NCBI RefSeq assembly: GCF_009688965.1
Contig: NZ_AP021875.1
Location: 4,464,001-4,528,000, forward strand
Length of the DNA: 64,000 nucleotides
Origin: Desulfosarcina widdelii
Lineage (GTDB): Bacteria; Desulfobacterota; Desulfobacteria; Desulfobacterales; Desulfosarcinaceae
Direction: 5' to 3'
Both the position numbers and the translations under genes were made by a program. The notes beneath the pieces are model-generated. The model had not been told where the DNA came from. It worked only from the letters and a program-made list of their open reading frames with translations, and searched no databases. Below are positions 17,995-25,552 of the stretch, one piece after another. Every line of letters begins with the position of its first letter. Within the stretch, counting starts at the first letter, position 1.

Positions 17995-18055
17995 CGAATT
18001 GTCGAGCTTGGATAACGGAAACCCCGTTTCGGATCCTATACTGCCAGAAGATTGT

Positions 18056-18315
18056 CTAGTGGTTGGTTGCCGTTTCAATGTTTTTCTGCATGACGTGAGT
18101 GTAGATTTCCGTTGTCTTTACATCCGCGAGGCCCATAATTGCCTGCCTAATTTTTATGTTGACGCCTTGCTCCAATAGGTGGGAGGCATAGGAGTGGACA
18201 TCGGTCTGTTCCGTCGAAATGCATAATGGTGGTAGCGCAGCACTTGCCGAACCTGTTCCGTCAGTTTAAACTTTGGATCTGCTGTAAATTTGGATGTGAT
18301 TTCTATTTTGGGCAT
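18056..18315 (-). pseudogene. intI: Integron integrase remnant, internally deleted and frameshifted
   Basis: The first ~35 codons (MPKIEITSKF to RYHHYAFR) match the N-terminus of IntI-type tyrosine recombinases, whose arm is typically RYLHYSLRTEQAY. One base is missing near 18215, after which the reading continues TEQTDV. It then jumps straight to the C-terminal catalytic end (HSYASHLLEQGVNIKIRQ, IMGLADVKTTEIYTHVMQK). About 230 central residues, holding the first catalytic Arg and most of the active site, are lost. The HxLRH box is also absent. It reads away from the cassettes, the normal integron polarity. It is non-functional. Confidence 0.82.
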
Positions 18316-18460
18316 ATCCTGAAAACAAAAGTGGAAAATGTTTTGGCCTTTTTTCCACATTCAGCACGTAATATGCCGATAGGTGGAAAAATTTCTATTC
18401 TATAAACGTGATACGTGGAAGTGTTTCTACTTATCGCCACTGCTATACACCTGAAATATC
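18316..18460. promoter_or_regulatory. Candidate attI and cassette promoter region
   Basis: This AT-rich stretch lies between the intI remnant start and the first cassette gene, exactly where attI belongs. GTGGAA occurs three times (18331-18336, 18383-18388, 18415-18420). The first is part of an inverted pair, GTGGAAAA/TTTTCCAC (18331-18338, 18351-18358). Such repeats could be integrase-binding sites, but no clear GTTRRRY crossover point was found. Confidence 0.35.
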
Positions 18461-18766
18461 ATGAATATATTTATTCAAAATACCTTGGCTTTGTTGATAG
18501 CAAATATGGCCGCAGTATTGATCCTTTCAATAATTTGGAGGAACAAAAAAACAACTTTATCAAAATTTTTTCTTGCTGGTAGTGCAATTTATCATGATTT
18601 GCCGATGTTTAAAAAAGGACAAAAAAAAGCATATTTGGTTTTGAGATACACGGTAAGAATTCTATTCTTATTGCTGATTGTGGAATTGCTTTTTTCAAGA
18701 CGAAGGAGATTAATATTATTAAGAACTTATAACCTGTCACTTAAGAGAGGCTGGGAAAAGCGTTAG
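18461..18766 (+). CDS. Hypothetical two-span membrane protein, first integron cassette
   Basis: I do not recognise a family. The 101 residues contain one hydrophobic segment at about 8-26 and another at about 65-82, with basic residues between and a strongly basic C-terminus (SRRRRLILLR). Codon use is AT-rich, unlike the GC-rich coo genes before it. The stop codon lies inside the left arm of the following attC site, a common cassette arrangement. No strong ribosome site is visible; it could also be leaderless or silent. Confidence 0.6.
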   Translation: MNIFIQNTLALLIANMAAVLILSIIWRNKKTTLSKFFLAGSAIYHDLPMFKKGQKKAYLVLRYTVRILFLLLIVELLFSRRRRLILLRTYNLSLKRGWEKR

Positions 18767-18854
18767 CATTTTGAAAGTTCCTATTTTCTTTAAAGTTTTC
18801 ATTTATAAAAAACTGCAAGGGCTTATTTCCCGACCCCTTAGTTCGGCGTTGGCA
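18728..18854 (+). repeat. VCR-like attC recombination site 1
   Basis: This ~127-bp imperfect inverted repeat has a left arm TATAACCTGTCACTTAAGAG (18728 onward) and a right arm ending CCCCTTAGTTCGGCGTTGGC (to 18853). The reverse complement of the right arm aligns over about 40 bases with the left arm (ACTTAAGAGAGGCTGGGAAA against ACTAAGGGGTCGGGAAATA). Length and the CCCCTTAG...GCGTT end resemble the Vibrio cholerae repeat class of attC. Confidence 0.72.
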
Positions 18855-18887
18855 AAACAAAAACGACAATTATTGGAAGCGTAATTT

Positions 18888-19313
18888 ATGGAAGAATCAG
18901 AATACTCAAAATTAGCAATTGAGGCTGTGAAGCGTGACCAACCACAGGCACAAAATTTATGGGTCCCATATGTTTTTAAGGATGACTTTTATGGTGGCAC
19001 ACTCGTAATCGTTCGCTTTCAGTCTGATGATGGACGAGACATGCAAAACAATGTGTTCTTTGATCGGGATGATAGACCAGGAGTCTACTATCGTACCGAG
19101 GATTTAGCTAAGGCCTTATCAGGGCGGAAATCCATCAGTCCAGTATCACGTTTTCTTCAGGATACAGGAATTACAGGTTTCATAGCGGTTCTCATCACAT
19201 TGACCATCATTTATCTGGTCATCAATGATCCTGCTGCGAAAGTACCTGATATTATGGCGAATGCGCTTGGTGTAATTCTTGGGTTTTATTTTGGAACTAA
19301 AGTGAAGAAATGA
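18888..19313 (+). CDS. Hypothetical protein with soluble N-terminal and two-span C-terminal part, second cassette
   Basis: No family is recognised. The 141 residues start with a soluble region of about 85 residues (a mixed strand region, LWVPYVFKDDFYGGTLVIVRFQ). Two hydrophobic segments follow, at about 98-114 and 121-136, with a Gly-rich second one and a KVKK tail that suggests a cytoplasmic C-terminus. It lies between attC1 and attC2, reads in the cassette direction and is AT-rich. A membrane-anchored sensor or immunity-like role is speculative. Confidence 0.65.
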   Translation: MEESEYSKLAIEAVKRDQPQAQNLWVPYVFKDDFYGGTLVIVRFQSDDGRDMQNNVFFDRDDRPGVYYRTEDLAKALSGRKSISPVSRFLQDTGITGFIAVLITLTIIYLVINDPAAKVPDIMANALGVILGFYFGTKVKK

Positions 19314-19394
19314 CTACGTTGCCCAAGAATGCCATCACCCCGGACAGCAAAAAGCTCCGCTCCTTTTAGAATACGTGCCGCGCCCGGCACGCAG

Positions 19395-19511
19395 CAAGAG
19401 AATTGACAGAGGACCGCAAAAGGCAAACGGCCTTGGTTTTGGCGAATTCATCAATCAACTTACTTTTTCGAAGTCCGCATCCTTTTGCGACCTGTAATGT
19501 GTAGCGTTATG
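19395..19511 (+). repeat. Degenerate attC recombination site 2
   Basis: Left arm ACAGAGGACCGCAAAAGGC (19406-19424) pairs imperfectly with right arm CCTTTTGCGACCTGT (19481-19495). The right end is GCGTTATG (19504-19511), matching the usual attC/VCR terminus. The left core is not recognisable, so the exact 5' limit is uncertain. Confidence 0.55.
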
Positions 19512-19530
19512 TCTACAAGGAAACGATAAG

Positions 19531-19836
19531 ATGATAAACGTAATTGCATCAATACAAATTAAAGAAGGTCGGCGATCAGAGTTCATCGATATTTTTAAAT
19601 CAAATGTTCCGCATGTTCTTGAGGAGAGGGGTTGTATAGAGTACGTGCCCACGTTAGATGTTCCAACAGGATTGCCACCTCAAGAGTTGAATAGTAACGT
19701 CGTCACGATCATCGAGAAATGGGAAAGCCTGAAAGACTTGCGGGCTCATCTATCAGCACCGCATATGCTTACATATAAGGAAAAAGTTAAAGATCTTGTT
19801 GAAAAAATGTCACTCAAAATATTGGAGGAAGCATAA
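19531..19836 (+). CDS. ABM-domain protein (antibiotic biosynthesis monooxygenase-like), third cassette
   Basis: A 101-residue dimeric ferredoxin-like fold protein. The opening MINVIASIQIKEGRRSEFID and the closing HLSAPHMLTYKEKVKDLVE are typical of the ABM/YgiN family. Members are cofactor-free quinol monooxygenases, haem-degrading enzymes or unknown, and are frequent in integron cassettes. AAGGAAACGATAAG lies before the ATG. The stop codon is inside the start of a truncated attC, supporting cassette origin. A paralogous ABM protein lies at 59641-59949. Confidence 0.8.
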   Translation: MINVIASIQIKEGRRSEFIDIFKSNVPHVLEERGCIEYVPTLDVPTGLPPQELNSNVVTIIEKWESLKDLRAHLSAPHMLTYKEKVKDLVEKMSLKILEEA

Positions 19837-19860
19837 CCCGTCACTTCAATGAGAAGCCCA
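19832..19860 (+). repeat. Left half of a third attC site, truncated
   Basis: CATAACCCGTCACTTCAATG (19832-19851) closely matches the left arm of attC1 (TATAACCTGTCACTTAAGAG). No right arm follows: the mttB-family ATG begins at 19863. The cassette array therefore ends by a deletion or fusion here. Confidence 0.55.
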
Positions 19861-19862
19861 CA

Positions 19863-21299
19863 ATGACTATAAAAGCACAAGAGGCCTTTCATAAAGGAAT
19901 TGCCTTGGAAAAAGAGGCGCAATTCGACAAGGCCAAGGTGATTTATGAGGATCTTTTCAGCCATCTCATCGACGAAACGGTTCTGGAAAAAGTACGATGT
20001 CGGCTGGAAGACATCGACGACCTGATCGCAGAAAAGGCTGTTTACCGGCGCATTGACGAAAACGCAAAACGGGTGCTTACGGAAATCGGTGTAAATATCA
20101 CCGGAAATCAAATTCTTTTGGATCTCCTTATGGAAGCGGATGCAGTGGACTTCGACAACGAAACGGCGCTGTTCATCCCCTTGAAGCGGGATTATATCGA
20201 TCGCTGCCTGGAAAAAGTGCCCGATGAAATGCCTGGAGACCCGGGAATGAACACGTTTGGCACTGGTGCGACATCACCCTTTCTTAAACGGGCTGGCGAC
20301 GACGAACTTCGCCCGGCCAACCGTGAAGAGTACGAAAACATCATCCGCACGGTGAGTGAACAACAGGATGTTGTAGGAATTTTCAGTCTGCCGGTGGCCT
20401 GCGACAAGAGCACCTCTCTCTTCGAGATCGCCCAATTGATGGAGAAAAGCTATCAAGGGCTCAAGATGATACCAACCAATACGATGAGTGATGACGAAGT
20501 TGTGTTTCTTAAAGGAAAGGAGCACTGGGTCGATGGCACCAGCCTGATGACCTCCTTGTCGCCAATGAACAACATGGTTGGTTCCTTTTTGCGCAGCGCC
20601 CGCACAGGCAACAATCTTTTGCTGGTAGACCAGAGCCTGGCCGGAATTTCCGGCCCCGGCAGCCCTGAATCGTTCCTGACGTTTGTGCATGCCCAGGTTA
20701 TTTTCATGATTGTTGTCGCACAGATCGTCAATCCGGGTATATTTTGCATACACTGCGGCATTCCCAGTATTGTCGATGCAGGAGGCAATCTTTCTTACAG
20801 TTCTCCCCACCAGACTTTTATCAACGCAGCCCTGGCGCGGGTCAACACCTGGATTACAGGTTTGCCTTCATCTCAGACCGGAGGCAGTACCAGTCTGTCT
20901 GAAGTAACGGACCAGGCGCTGACCGATTCGGAATTAAGCCGAAACACGATGCTTAAATATGGCGTTCATATCCTGCGGCATGCCATGGGGGCGTTGGGCA
21001 GCCTCAACTTTTTCAGCCTGGAAAAATTTATGGAAGACTGCGAGCGAGAAAGACGTTCGAGGATTATTTTTGAATCGCTTCCAAAGGATATCGGAGTGAT
21101 ACCACTGTACTTCCCCGCTGACGACCAGGCTCTTGCCGGCATCCGGGAAATTGCCGAGAAGGGCAACCCAAAAAATGCCGATCACACCCTGAAGAACGTG
21201 GATTCTTTTCGCCTGTGGGAGGAAAGTATCAACCAGGCTGCCAGAAGGAAACTTTATTACCCGCAACTCAACGATATTGTCATCGATTCGATCACATAG
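19863..21299 (+). CDS. MttB-family trimethylamine methyltransferase-like protein (non-pyrrolysine)
   Basis: MttB proteins move a methyl group from a quaternary or tertiary amine to a corrinoid protein. This 478-residue member has a helical, TPR-like N-terminus (AQEAFHKGIALEKEAQFDKAKVIYEDL) of about 45 residues before the TIM-barrel domain. No in-frame TAG occurs, so pyrrolysine is absent; this places it with MtgB/MtpB-like or uncharacterised members acting on betaine-type substrates. No corrinoid protein or reductive activator is adjacent. Its upstream region is the broken attC, so its native promoter may be lost. It converges on the sensor kinase gene with a 5-base gap. Confidence 0.85.
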   Translation: MTIKAQEAFHKGIALEKEAQFDKAKVIYEDLFSHLIDETVLEKVRCRLEDIDDLIAEKAVYRRIDENAKRVLTEIGVNITGNQILLDLLMEADAVDFDNETALFIPLKRDYIDRCLEKVPDEMPGDPGMNTFGTGATSPFLKRAGDDELRPANREEYENIIRTVSEQQDVVGIFSLPVACDKSTSLFEIAQLMEKSYQGLKMIPTNTMSDDEVVFLKGKEHWVDGTSLMTSLSPMNNMVGSFLRSARTGNNLLLVDQSLAGISGPGSPESFLTFVHAQVIFMIVVAQIVNPGIFCIHCGIPSIVDAGGNLSYSSPHQTFINAALARVNTWITGLPSSQTGGSTSLSEVTDQALTDSELSRNTMLKYGVHILRHAMGALGSLNFFSLEKFMEDCERERRSRIIFESLPKDIGVIPLYFPADDQALAGIREIAEKGNPKNADHTLKNVDSFRLWEESINQAARRKLYYPQLNDIVIDSIT

Positions 21300-21304
21300 G
21301 CCAT

Positions 21305-22792
21305 TCAATCCACCGGCAGCAACACAGTAAACGTCGTACCCTTGTCCGGCTCGCTCTCGACGCTGATGCGGCCCTTTAGGGCCTCGACCAACCCTTTTAC
21401 GATGGGCAGCCCCAGTCCTGTGCCGGTGATAAACCGGGTCTTGTCGTTCTTCACCCGGAAAAATCGATCGAAAATCTTGTCCAGATAGCGCTCCTCGATG
21501 CCGAAGCCGTTGTCCGCTACCCGGACGCGCAGGTGGATGCCGGTGGTGTCGACCTGGACCGTAACAGCTCCTCCCTCCTGGGTATAGTTGATGGCGTTGG
21601 TGATCAGGTTGCCGAAAATGCTTTCCAGGGCCAGGGGATCGGCCTTGATGGTGGGCAGCGGTTCGTCCGGCGCTTCCAGCGCGAGCTTCTGGTTTTTGTT
21701 TTTTGCGCGGGTCCCTAAAAAATCGACAATATTGCCCAACAGCTCTTCCAGTTGAACCGGTTTGGGCTCCTGTTGGGTAGATCCCGATTCGATGCGCGAC
21801 AGATCCAGAAGGTCGCCGATGGTGGATATCAGACCCTGGGTCTTTTCCTTGGCCCGGGAAAGCAGGTGTTCCTCGGATTCGCTGAGTTGTCCCATCAGAT
21901 CGTTGATCACCAGGGCCAACTGCTCGTGGATGGTGGAAAGTGGGCTGCGAAGCTCGTGGGAAACCTTGGCCACGAATTCGGATTTGAGCCGGTCCAGCAC
22001 CTTCATGTTGGTGATGTCAACGATGGTGACCACCGCACCCAGGCATTGCTTGCGTTCACCAAGCACCGGTCTGCCGCGTGCCATGAGAAACCGGTCCTCC
22101 CCCACGGAAAATTCCACCGAAGGGATGTCGTCGAAGTCCACGTGACAGCCGCTGGAGATTTCCCCGATCAGCCGGCATAGCTCCCCGTCGGAAATGTAAG
22201 CGGAAATTTCCGCGCCGATTTCAACGCCGGTTTCAAGATTCAACTGCCTGCGAAACACAGGGTTCATCAACACCACCCGTGCTTCGGCGTCGGTCACCAC
22301 AATGCCGGTGGGAAGCGAATCGATGATGGTGCGGATTCGGCTTTGTTCCATTCCCAGGTCTGCCAGGGTCTGGCGCCGCTGGCGTTCCAGGTTCTGCGCC
22401 TCTTTCTTAAGTTGTATCTTTTCCCGGGCCCTATTGACCACGATTCTCAATTGATCCGGCTCGAACGGTTTGGGGATGAAATCGTAGGCGCCCCGTTTCA
22501 TGGCCTCGATGGCGGTTTCGATAGTGGCAAAACCGGTGATGACAATCACCAGGATATCCCGCTCCATGCCCTGAATTTTTTTGAGCACCTCCATCCCGTC
22601 GATGCCGGGCATCTTCAAGTCCAGCAGAACAATCGCCACATCGTTTTTCGCAATTCGGTCCAGTCCCTCTTCACCGTTTTTTGCCGTCAGCACATGGCAG
22701 TCCATGCGGCTGATGATGCGCTCCGATCCATCCCGGATTCCCTTTTCATCATCTACCACCAAAACGGTTAAGGGGTCAGGCGTGCTCTGCAT
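21305..22792 (-). CDS. Hybrid response regulator-PAS-histidine kinase
   Basis: The order is a receiver domain (phosphoacceptor Asp58, in VLLDLKMPGIDGM), then a coiled linker (about 140-165) and a PAS domain. These are followed by a HisKA phosphoacceptor (FVAKVSHELRSPLSTI) and a HATPase domain (NLITNAINYT, DNGFGIEERYLDKIFDRF, GTGLGLPIVKG). The length is 495 residues from ATG 22792, which has AAAGGAG 6 bases upstream; the open frame runs further back but overlaps the preceding kinase. It shares 17 bases with that kinase, so the two form one phosphorelay operon. No membrane segment: cytoplasmic. Confidence 0.9.
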   Translation of the reverse strand: MQSTPDPLTVLVVDDEKGIRDGSERIISRMDCHVLTAKNGEEGLDRIAKNDVAIVLLDLKMPGIDGMEVLKKIQGMERDILVIVITGFATIETAIEAMKRGAYDFIPKPFEPDQLRIVVNRAREKIQLKKEAQNLERQRRQTLADLGMEQSRIRTIIDSLPTGIVVTDAEARVVLMNPVFRRQLNLETGVEIGAEISAYISDGELCRLIGEISSGCHVDFDDIPSVEFSVGEDRFLMARGRPVLGERKQCLGAVVTIVDITNMKVLDRLKSEFVAKVSHELRSPLSTIHEQLALVINDLMGQLSESEEHLLSRAKEKTQGLISTIGDLLDLSRIESGSTQQEPKPVQLEELLGNIVDFLGTRAKNKNQKLALEAPDEPLPTIKADPLALESIFGNLITNAINYTQEGGAVTVQVDTTGIHLRVRVADNGFGIEERYLDKIFDRFFRVKNDKTRFITGTGLGLPIVKGLVEALKGRISVESEPDKGTTFTVLLPVD

Positions 22793-24272
22793 GTTCAACT
22801 CCTTTTTCAGTGTCGTTGACGACGGGAAGTTCGATGGTAAATGTGCTGCCGCGGCCAGTAACGCTTCTGGCGACGATGGTGCCGCCATGGTTTTCGATGA
22901 TGCCGTACACGACGCTCAGGCCCAGCCCGGTTCCCTTGCCCTCTTCTTTAGTGGTATAAAACGGCTCGAAGATATGCTCCAGGTTCTCCTCGGGAATTCC
23001 CGGACCGGTATCGGAAATTTCAATGGTCACCCGATCTTTGGCGGCGGACTCACGGGTGACAATGGTAATGGTGCCGCTGCCCTCCATGGCCTGAGCGGCA
23101 TTGATGATGATATTCATGAACACGTGACCAAGCTGCTGAGCGTCGGCCATCACCATGGGAATGAAAGGCGCCATCTTTTTCCGGATGGTGATGTTATGGA
23201 AAAGCGTCTGATTCTTGATGAGGTAGAGGGTGCGGTCAATGGCCATGTTGATGTTCTGCGGCTTCATGAATTGACGGGTCTGCCGGGCGAACTCGAGCAG
23301 TTCCTTGACGGTGTCCCGGCACCGCTGGGCGTCCTTGAGAATCCGGTATAGATCCTCCTGGGCATTTTCCTCGAGGTCGTAATCCTCCAGCATCAGTTGG
23401 GAATACAGAATGATGCCGCCTAAGGGGTTGTTTAACTGGTGGGCGACCCCGGCCGACAGCTTGCCCAGAGAAGCCATTTTTTCGGATTGAATGAGCTGAA
23501 GCTGGGTTTTTTCCAGTTTTTTCTGGATGTGAATCCGCTCGCGAAGATCGTGAAAAAAACCGATAGAGCCGGCTTCCTGCCCATCCTCGTCGTAAATAAT
23601 GGATGCGTAAAGGCTGATGGGAATTCGCTGACCCTCTTTCCCGACGGCATTAATATGGTATTTTTTCAGCTTGCCTGCGCCGCCATGATCTTCGCTGCGA
23701 AGATGACGCATGACCTCCCTGGCCCCGTCGCCTTCGTATATCGCTGTGATGTTGAGGTGGTCCAGCGCCGCCTGCACGGTATGGCCGGTGACCTTGGCGG
23801 CCTCGTCGTTAAAAATGATGATCTTCCCCTTTCTGTCGGAGGCAATCACAGGATCGCAGGCGCTTTGGAGCAGATTGTACAGAAAGCTGTTGGCCCGCCG
23901 CAGCTCTTCTTCGAGGCCCTCCAAGGCAGGCAGCTCGAAATTGAAGATCGTAAACACGTCCTGCCCATCGTCATCCTTGAGGGGATAGGCATACAGGCAG
24001 GCTCTTTTCTGTTTGCTCAACGTCCCGGTTGAAAGGTCGCGAAGAGAGGGTTTGCCAGAGGCCAGGACTTTTTTGGCCGGACAGTTTTCGCAGGGTTCGG
24101 GGCGATGGTAGAACAACTGGTGGCATTGCTTGCCCGAAGAGGATCTGGCGCCGACGAGTTCATCTACGCCGGCGGAAGCCAATATACGGAAATCCTTTGA
24201 GATAACGACGATTTTACGATTGAATGTATCCAGGGCTTTGAGCAGCAGATTCCGCTCTTTATCCGTGCGCAT
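22776..24272 (-). CDS. Cytoplasmic PAS sensor histidine kinase, NtrB/ZraS-like
   Basis: A 498-residue kinase. It has an N-terminal PAS-like domain with a Cys cluster (KQCHQLFYHRPEPCENCPAKK), a second PAS domain (residues about 130-260), then HisKA (LGKLSAGVAHQLNNPLGGI) and HATPase (NIIINAAQAM, DTGPGIPEENLEHIFEPFYTTK, GTGLGLSVVYG). The start ATG 24272 has GGGAGG 5 bases upstream; the longer frame adds an unrelated leader. The Cys-x-x-Cys cluster is common in PAS sensors of anaerobes and may bind metal or sense redox (inference). Upstream of the hybrid kinase. Confidence 0.9.
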   Translation of the reverse strand: MRTDKERNLLLKALDTFNRKIVVISKDFRILASAGVDELVGARSSSGKQCHQLFYHRPEPCENCPAKKVLASGKPSLRDLSTGTLSKQKRACLYAYPLKDDDGQDVFTIFNFELPALEGLEEELRRANSFLYNLLQSACDPVIASDRKGKIIIFNDEAAKVTGHTVQAALDHLNITAIYEGDGAREVMRHLRSEDHGGAGKLKKYHINAVGKEGQRIPISLYASIIYDEDGQEAGSIGFFHDLRERIHIQKKLEKTQLQLIQSEKMASLGKLSAGVAHQLNNPLGGIILYSQLMLEDYDLEENAQEDLYRILKDAQRCRDTVKELLEFARQTRQFMKPQNINMAIDRTLYLIKNQTLFHNITIRKKMAPFIPMVMADAQQLGHVFMNIIINAAQAMEGSGTITIVTRESAAKDRVTIEISDTGPGIPEENLEHIFEPFYTTKEEGKGTGLGLSVVYGIIENHGGTIVARSVTGRGSTFTIELPVVNDTEKGVEHAEHA

Positions 24273-24376
24273 CAGACCTCCCGGGGTTGAGGTTGCTGAA
24301 ACACTCGTGGTCGAGAGATTAAAAGACAGATTGGCGATGTTGTCAACAACTAGGATTTGAAGCCCCAAGAATGTTG

Positions 24377-24673
24377 CTACTTGATTTGAAGGGAAAGCAG
24401 GTACTCCTGCCACTCCATGGGAAGAAGCTGCTTCTTCTTGTTGTTGCAGTCTTTGCAGGCCGGTACCACATTGCCCTTGGTGGTCTTACCCCCCCTGGCC
24501 ACGGGAACGATATGATCCATGGTCAACTCTGCCGGAGGGGTCTCTTTCCCGCAGTAATGGCAGCGGCCCTTGGCGCAGCGCCGTTTCCACCACTGGGACT
24601 GCCTCAGTTCGCGGGCTTTTTGCCGTTCCCGCTTGATATCGCGTTCGTCCAGATCGAAAGCATAGGGTTTCAT
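24377..24673 (-). CDS. HNH endonuclease domain protein
   Basis: A 98-residue protein with a basic helical N-terminus and one HNH module. The zinc pairs are CHYCG and CKDCNNKK, and the catalytic motif is ELTMDHIVPVARGG with GNVVPAC. Small stand-alone HNH proteins of this type occur widely in bacterial chromosomes; a repair or nicking role is assumed but untested. It overlaps the ATP-grasp gene by 4 bases and precedes the kinase by about 100 bases. Confidence 0.87.
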   Translation of the reverse strand: MKPYAFDLDERDIKRERQKARELRQSQWWKRRCAKGRCHYCGKETPPAELTMDHIVPVARGGKTTKGNVVPACKDCNNKKKQLLPMEWQEYLLSLQIK

Positions 24674-25551
24674 GGCTTGTCCCCGCTACAGGTTGCCGCA
24701 GAGGTTAGGCTGACGGCCAGGCCCAGGTCCGCCAGCCAACGGTCGATGGCAGCTTGCAGGATTTCGTAGAAGCGATCGGAGCCTCCCAGACCGGTCCGGC
24801 CGAAGAAGTAGTTGATCTCCAGAAACAGCGGACGCGGATTGTCATCGCCCCGGGCGGTCTCTTCAAAGATCAAGTCGAATCCGGCCAAATCGATACCGGA
24901 TAGTTGGCAGAAATCGTCTACCAGCCCCTGGCCCATTTGAATAAGATGGGAATCCGAGGTGGTGTCGATGAGGGCCCCCTTGGCCACGCTGGTGCCGAAG
25001 GGCCGGGAGGGTTCCTGGACCCGCCAGTAGGCCGTCCGGGTCTGTCCGATCACGACAACCCTCAGGCTGCGATGGCCATGGGGCACGAACCGTTGAATCA
25101 CAAATCCTGCCTGGCCGGTTCGCTCGTAGTCCGCCGCCGTGGCAACGGCATCCTTCAGATCCTCAGGGGCCCGCAGCAGGAAAACGGTTTCTCCCTCGCC
25201 CCCCCAATCCAGCTTGAGCACCAGGGGAAAACCGGCATCCTGAACCGCGATGCCTTGGCGCCGGAATTGCTCCGTGTCTTCAAAAATCCAGGTGTGGGGC
25301 CGGACGACATCCAGCTTTTTAAAGAGCCTGGCCTGGCCGGTCTTTCCGGGGTATTCAAAGCGCGCATCGTAGTTCGGAAAGACATGGGGGTTGTTCTGCC
25401 ATGCCATGCGATAAAGCGACTGTCTGCACCCCTGAGGAAGAACGACGGCGTCGGCCGACCGGATGGCGGCCAGGTCCGCTTCATCCGGATCCCTTCCGGC
25501 GCACAGACGATTGACGTCCGCCACATAGCAGGGATGGAAGGAAAGAATCAT
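24670..25551 (-). CDS. ATP-grasp (RimK-like) ligase-fold protein
   Basis: About 293 residues. The ATP-grasp features are a substrate lid strand (FPLVLKLDWGGEGETVFLL), the FVIQRFV strand and the Mg-binding LFLEINYFFGR near the C-terminus. RimK/GshB-type enzymes join a carboxylate to an amine or thiol with ATP. No substrate can be assigned. The start is placed at ATG 25551, one base after the era stop; the longer frame overlaps era. It sits in era-ATP-grasp-HNH order on one strand. Confidence 0.8.
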   Translation of the reverse strand: MILSFHPCYVADVNRLCAGRDPDEADLAAIRSADAVVLPQGCRQSLYRMAWQNNPHVFPNYDARFEYPGKTGQARLFKKLDVVRPHTWIFEDTEQFRRQGIAVQDAGFPLVLKLDWGGEGETVFLLRAPEDLKDAVATAADYERTGQAGFVIQRFVPHGHRSLRVVVIGQTRTAYWRVQEPSRPFGTSVAKGALIDTTSDSHLIQMGQGLVDDFCQLSGIDLAGFDLIFEETARGDDNPRPLFLEINYFFGRTGLGGSDRFYEILQAAIDRWLADLGLAVSLTSAATCSGDKP

Positions 25552-25552
25552 C

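Noticed and set aside
19863..21299. Pyrrolysine in the MttB-like protein
   Set aside because: No in-frame TAG interrupts the reading frame, so it belongs to the non-pyrrolysine group.
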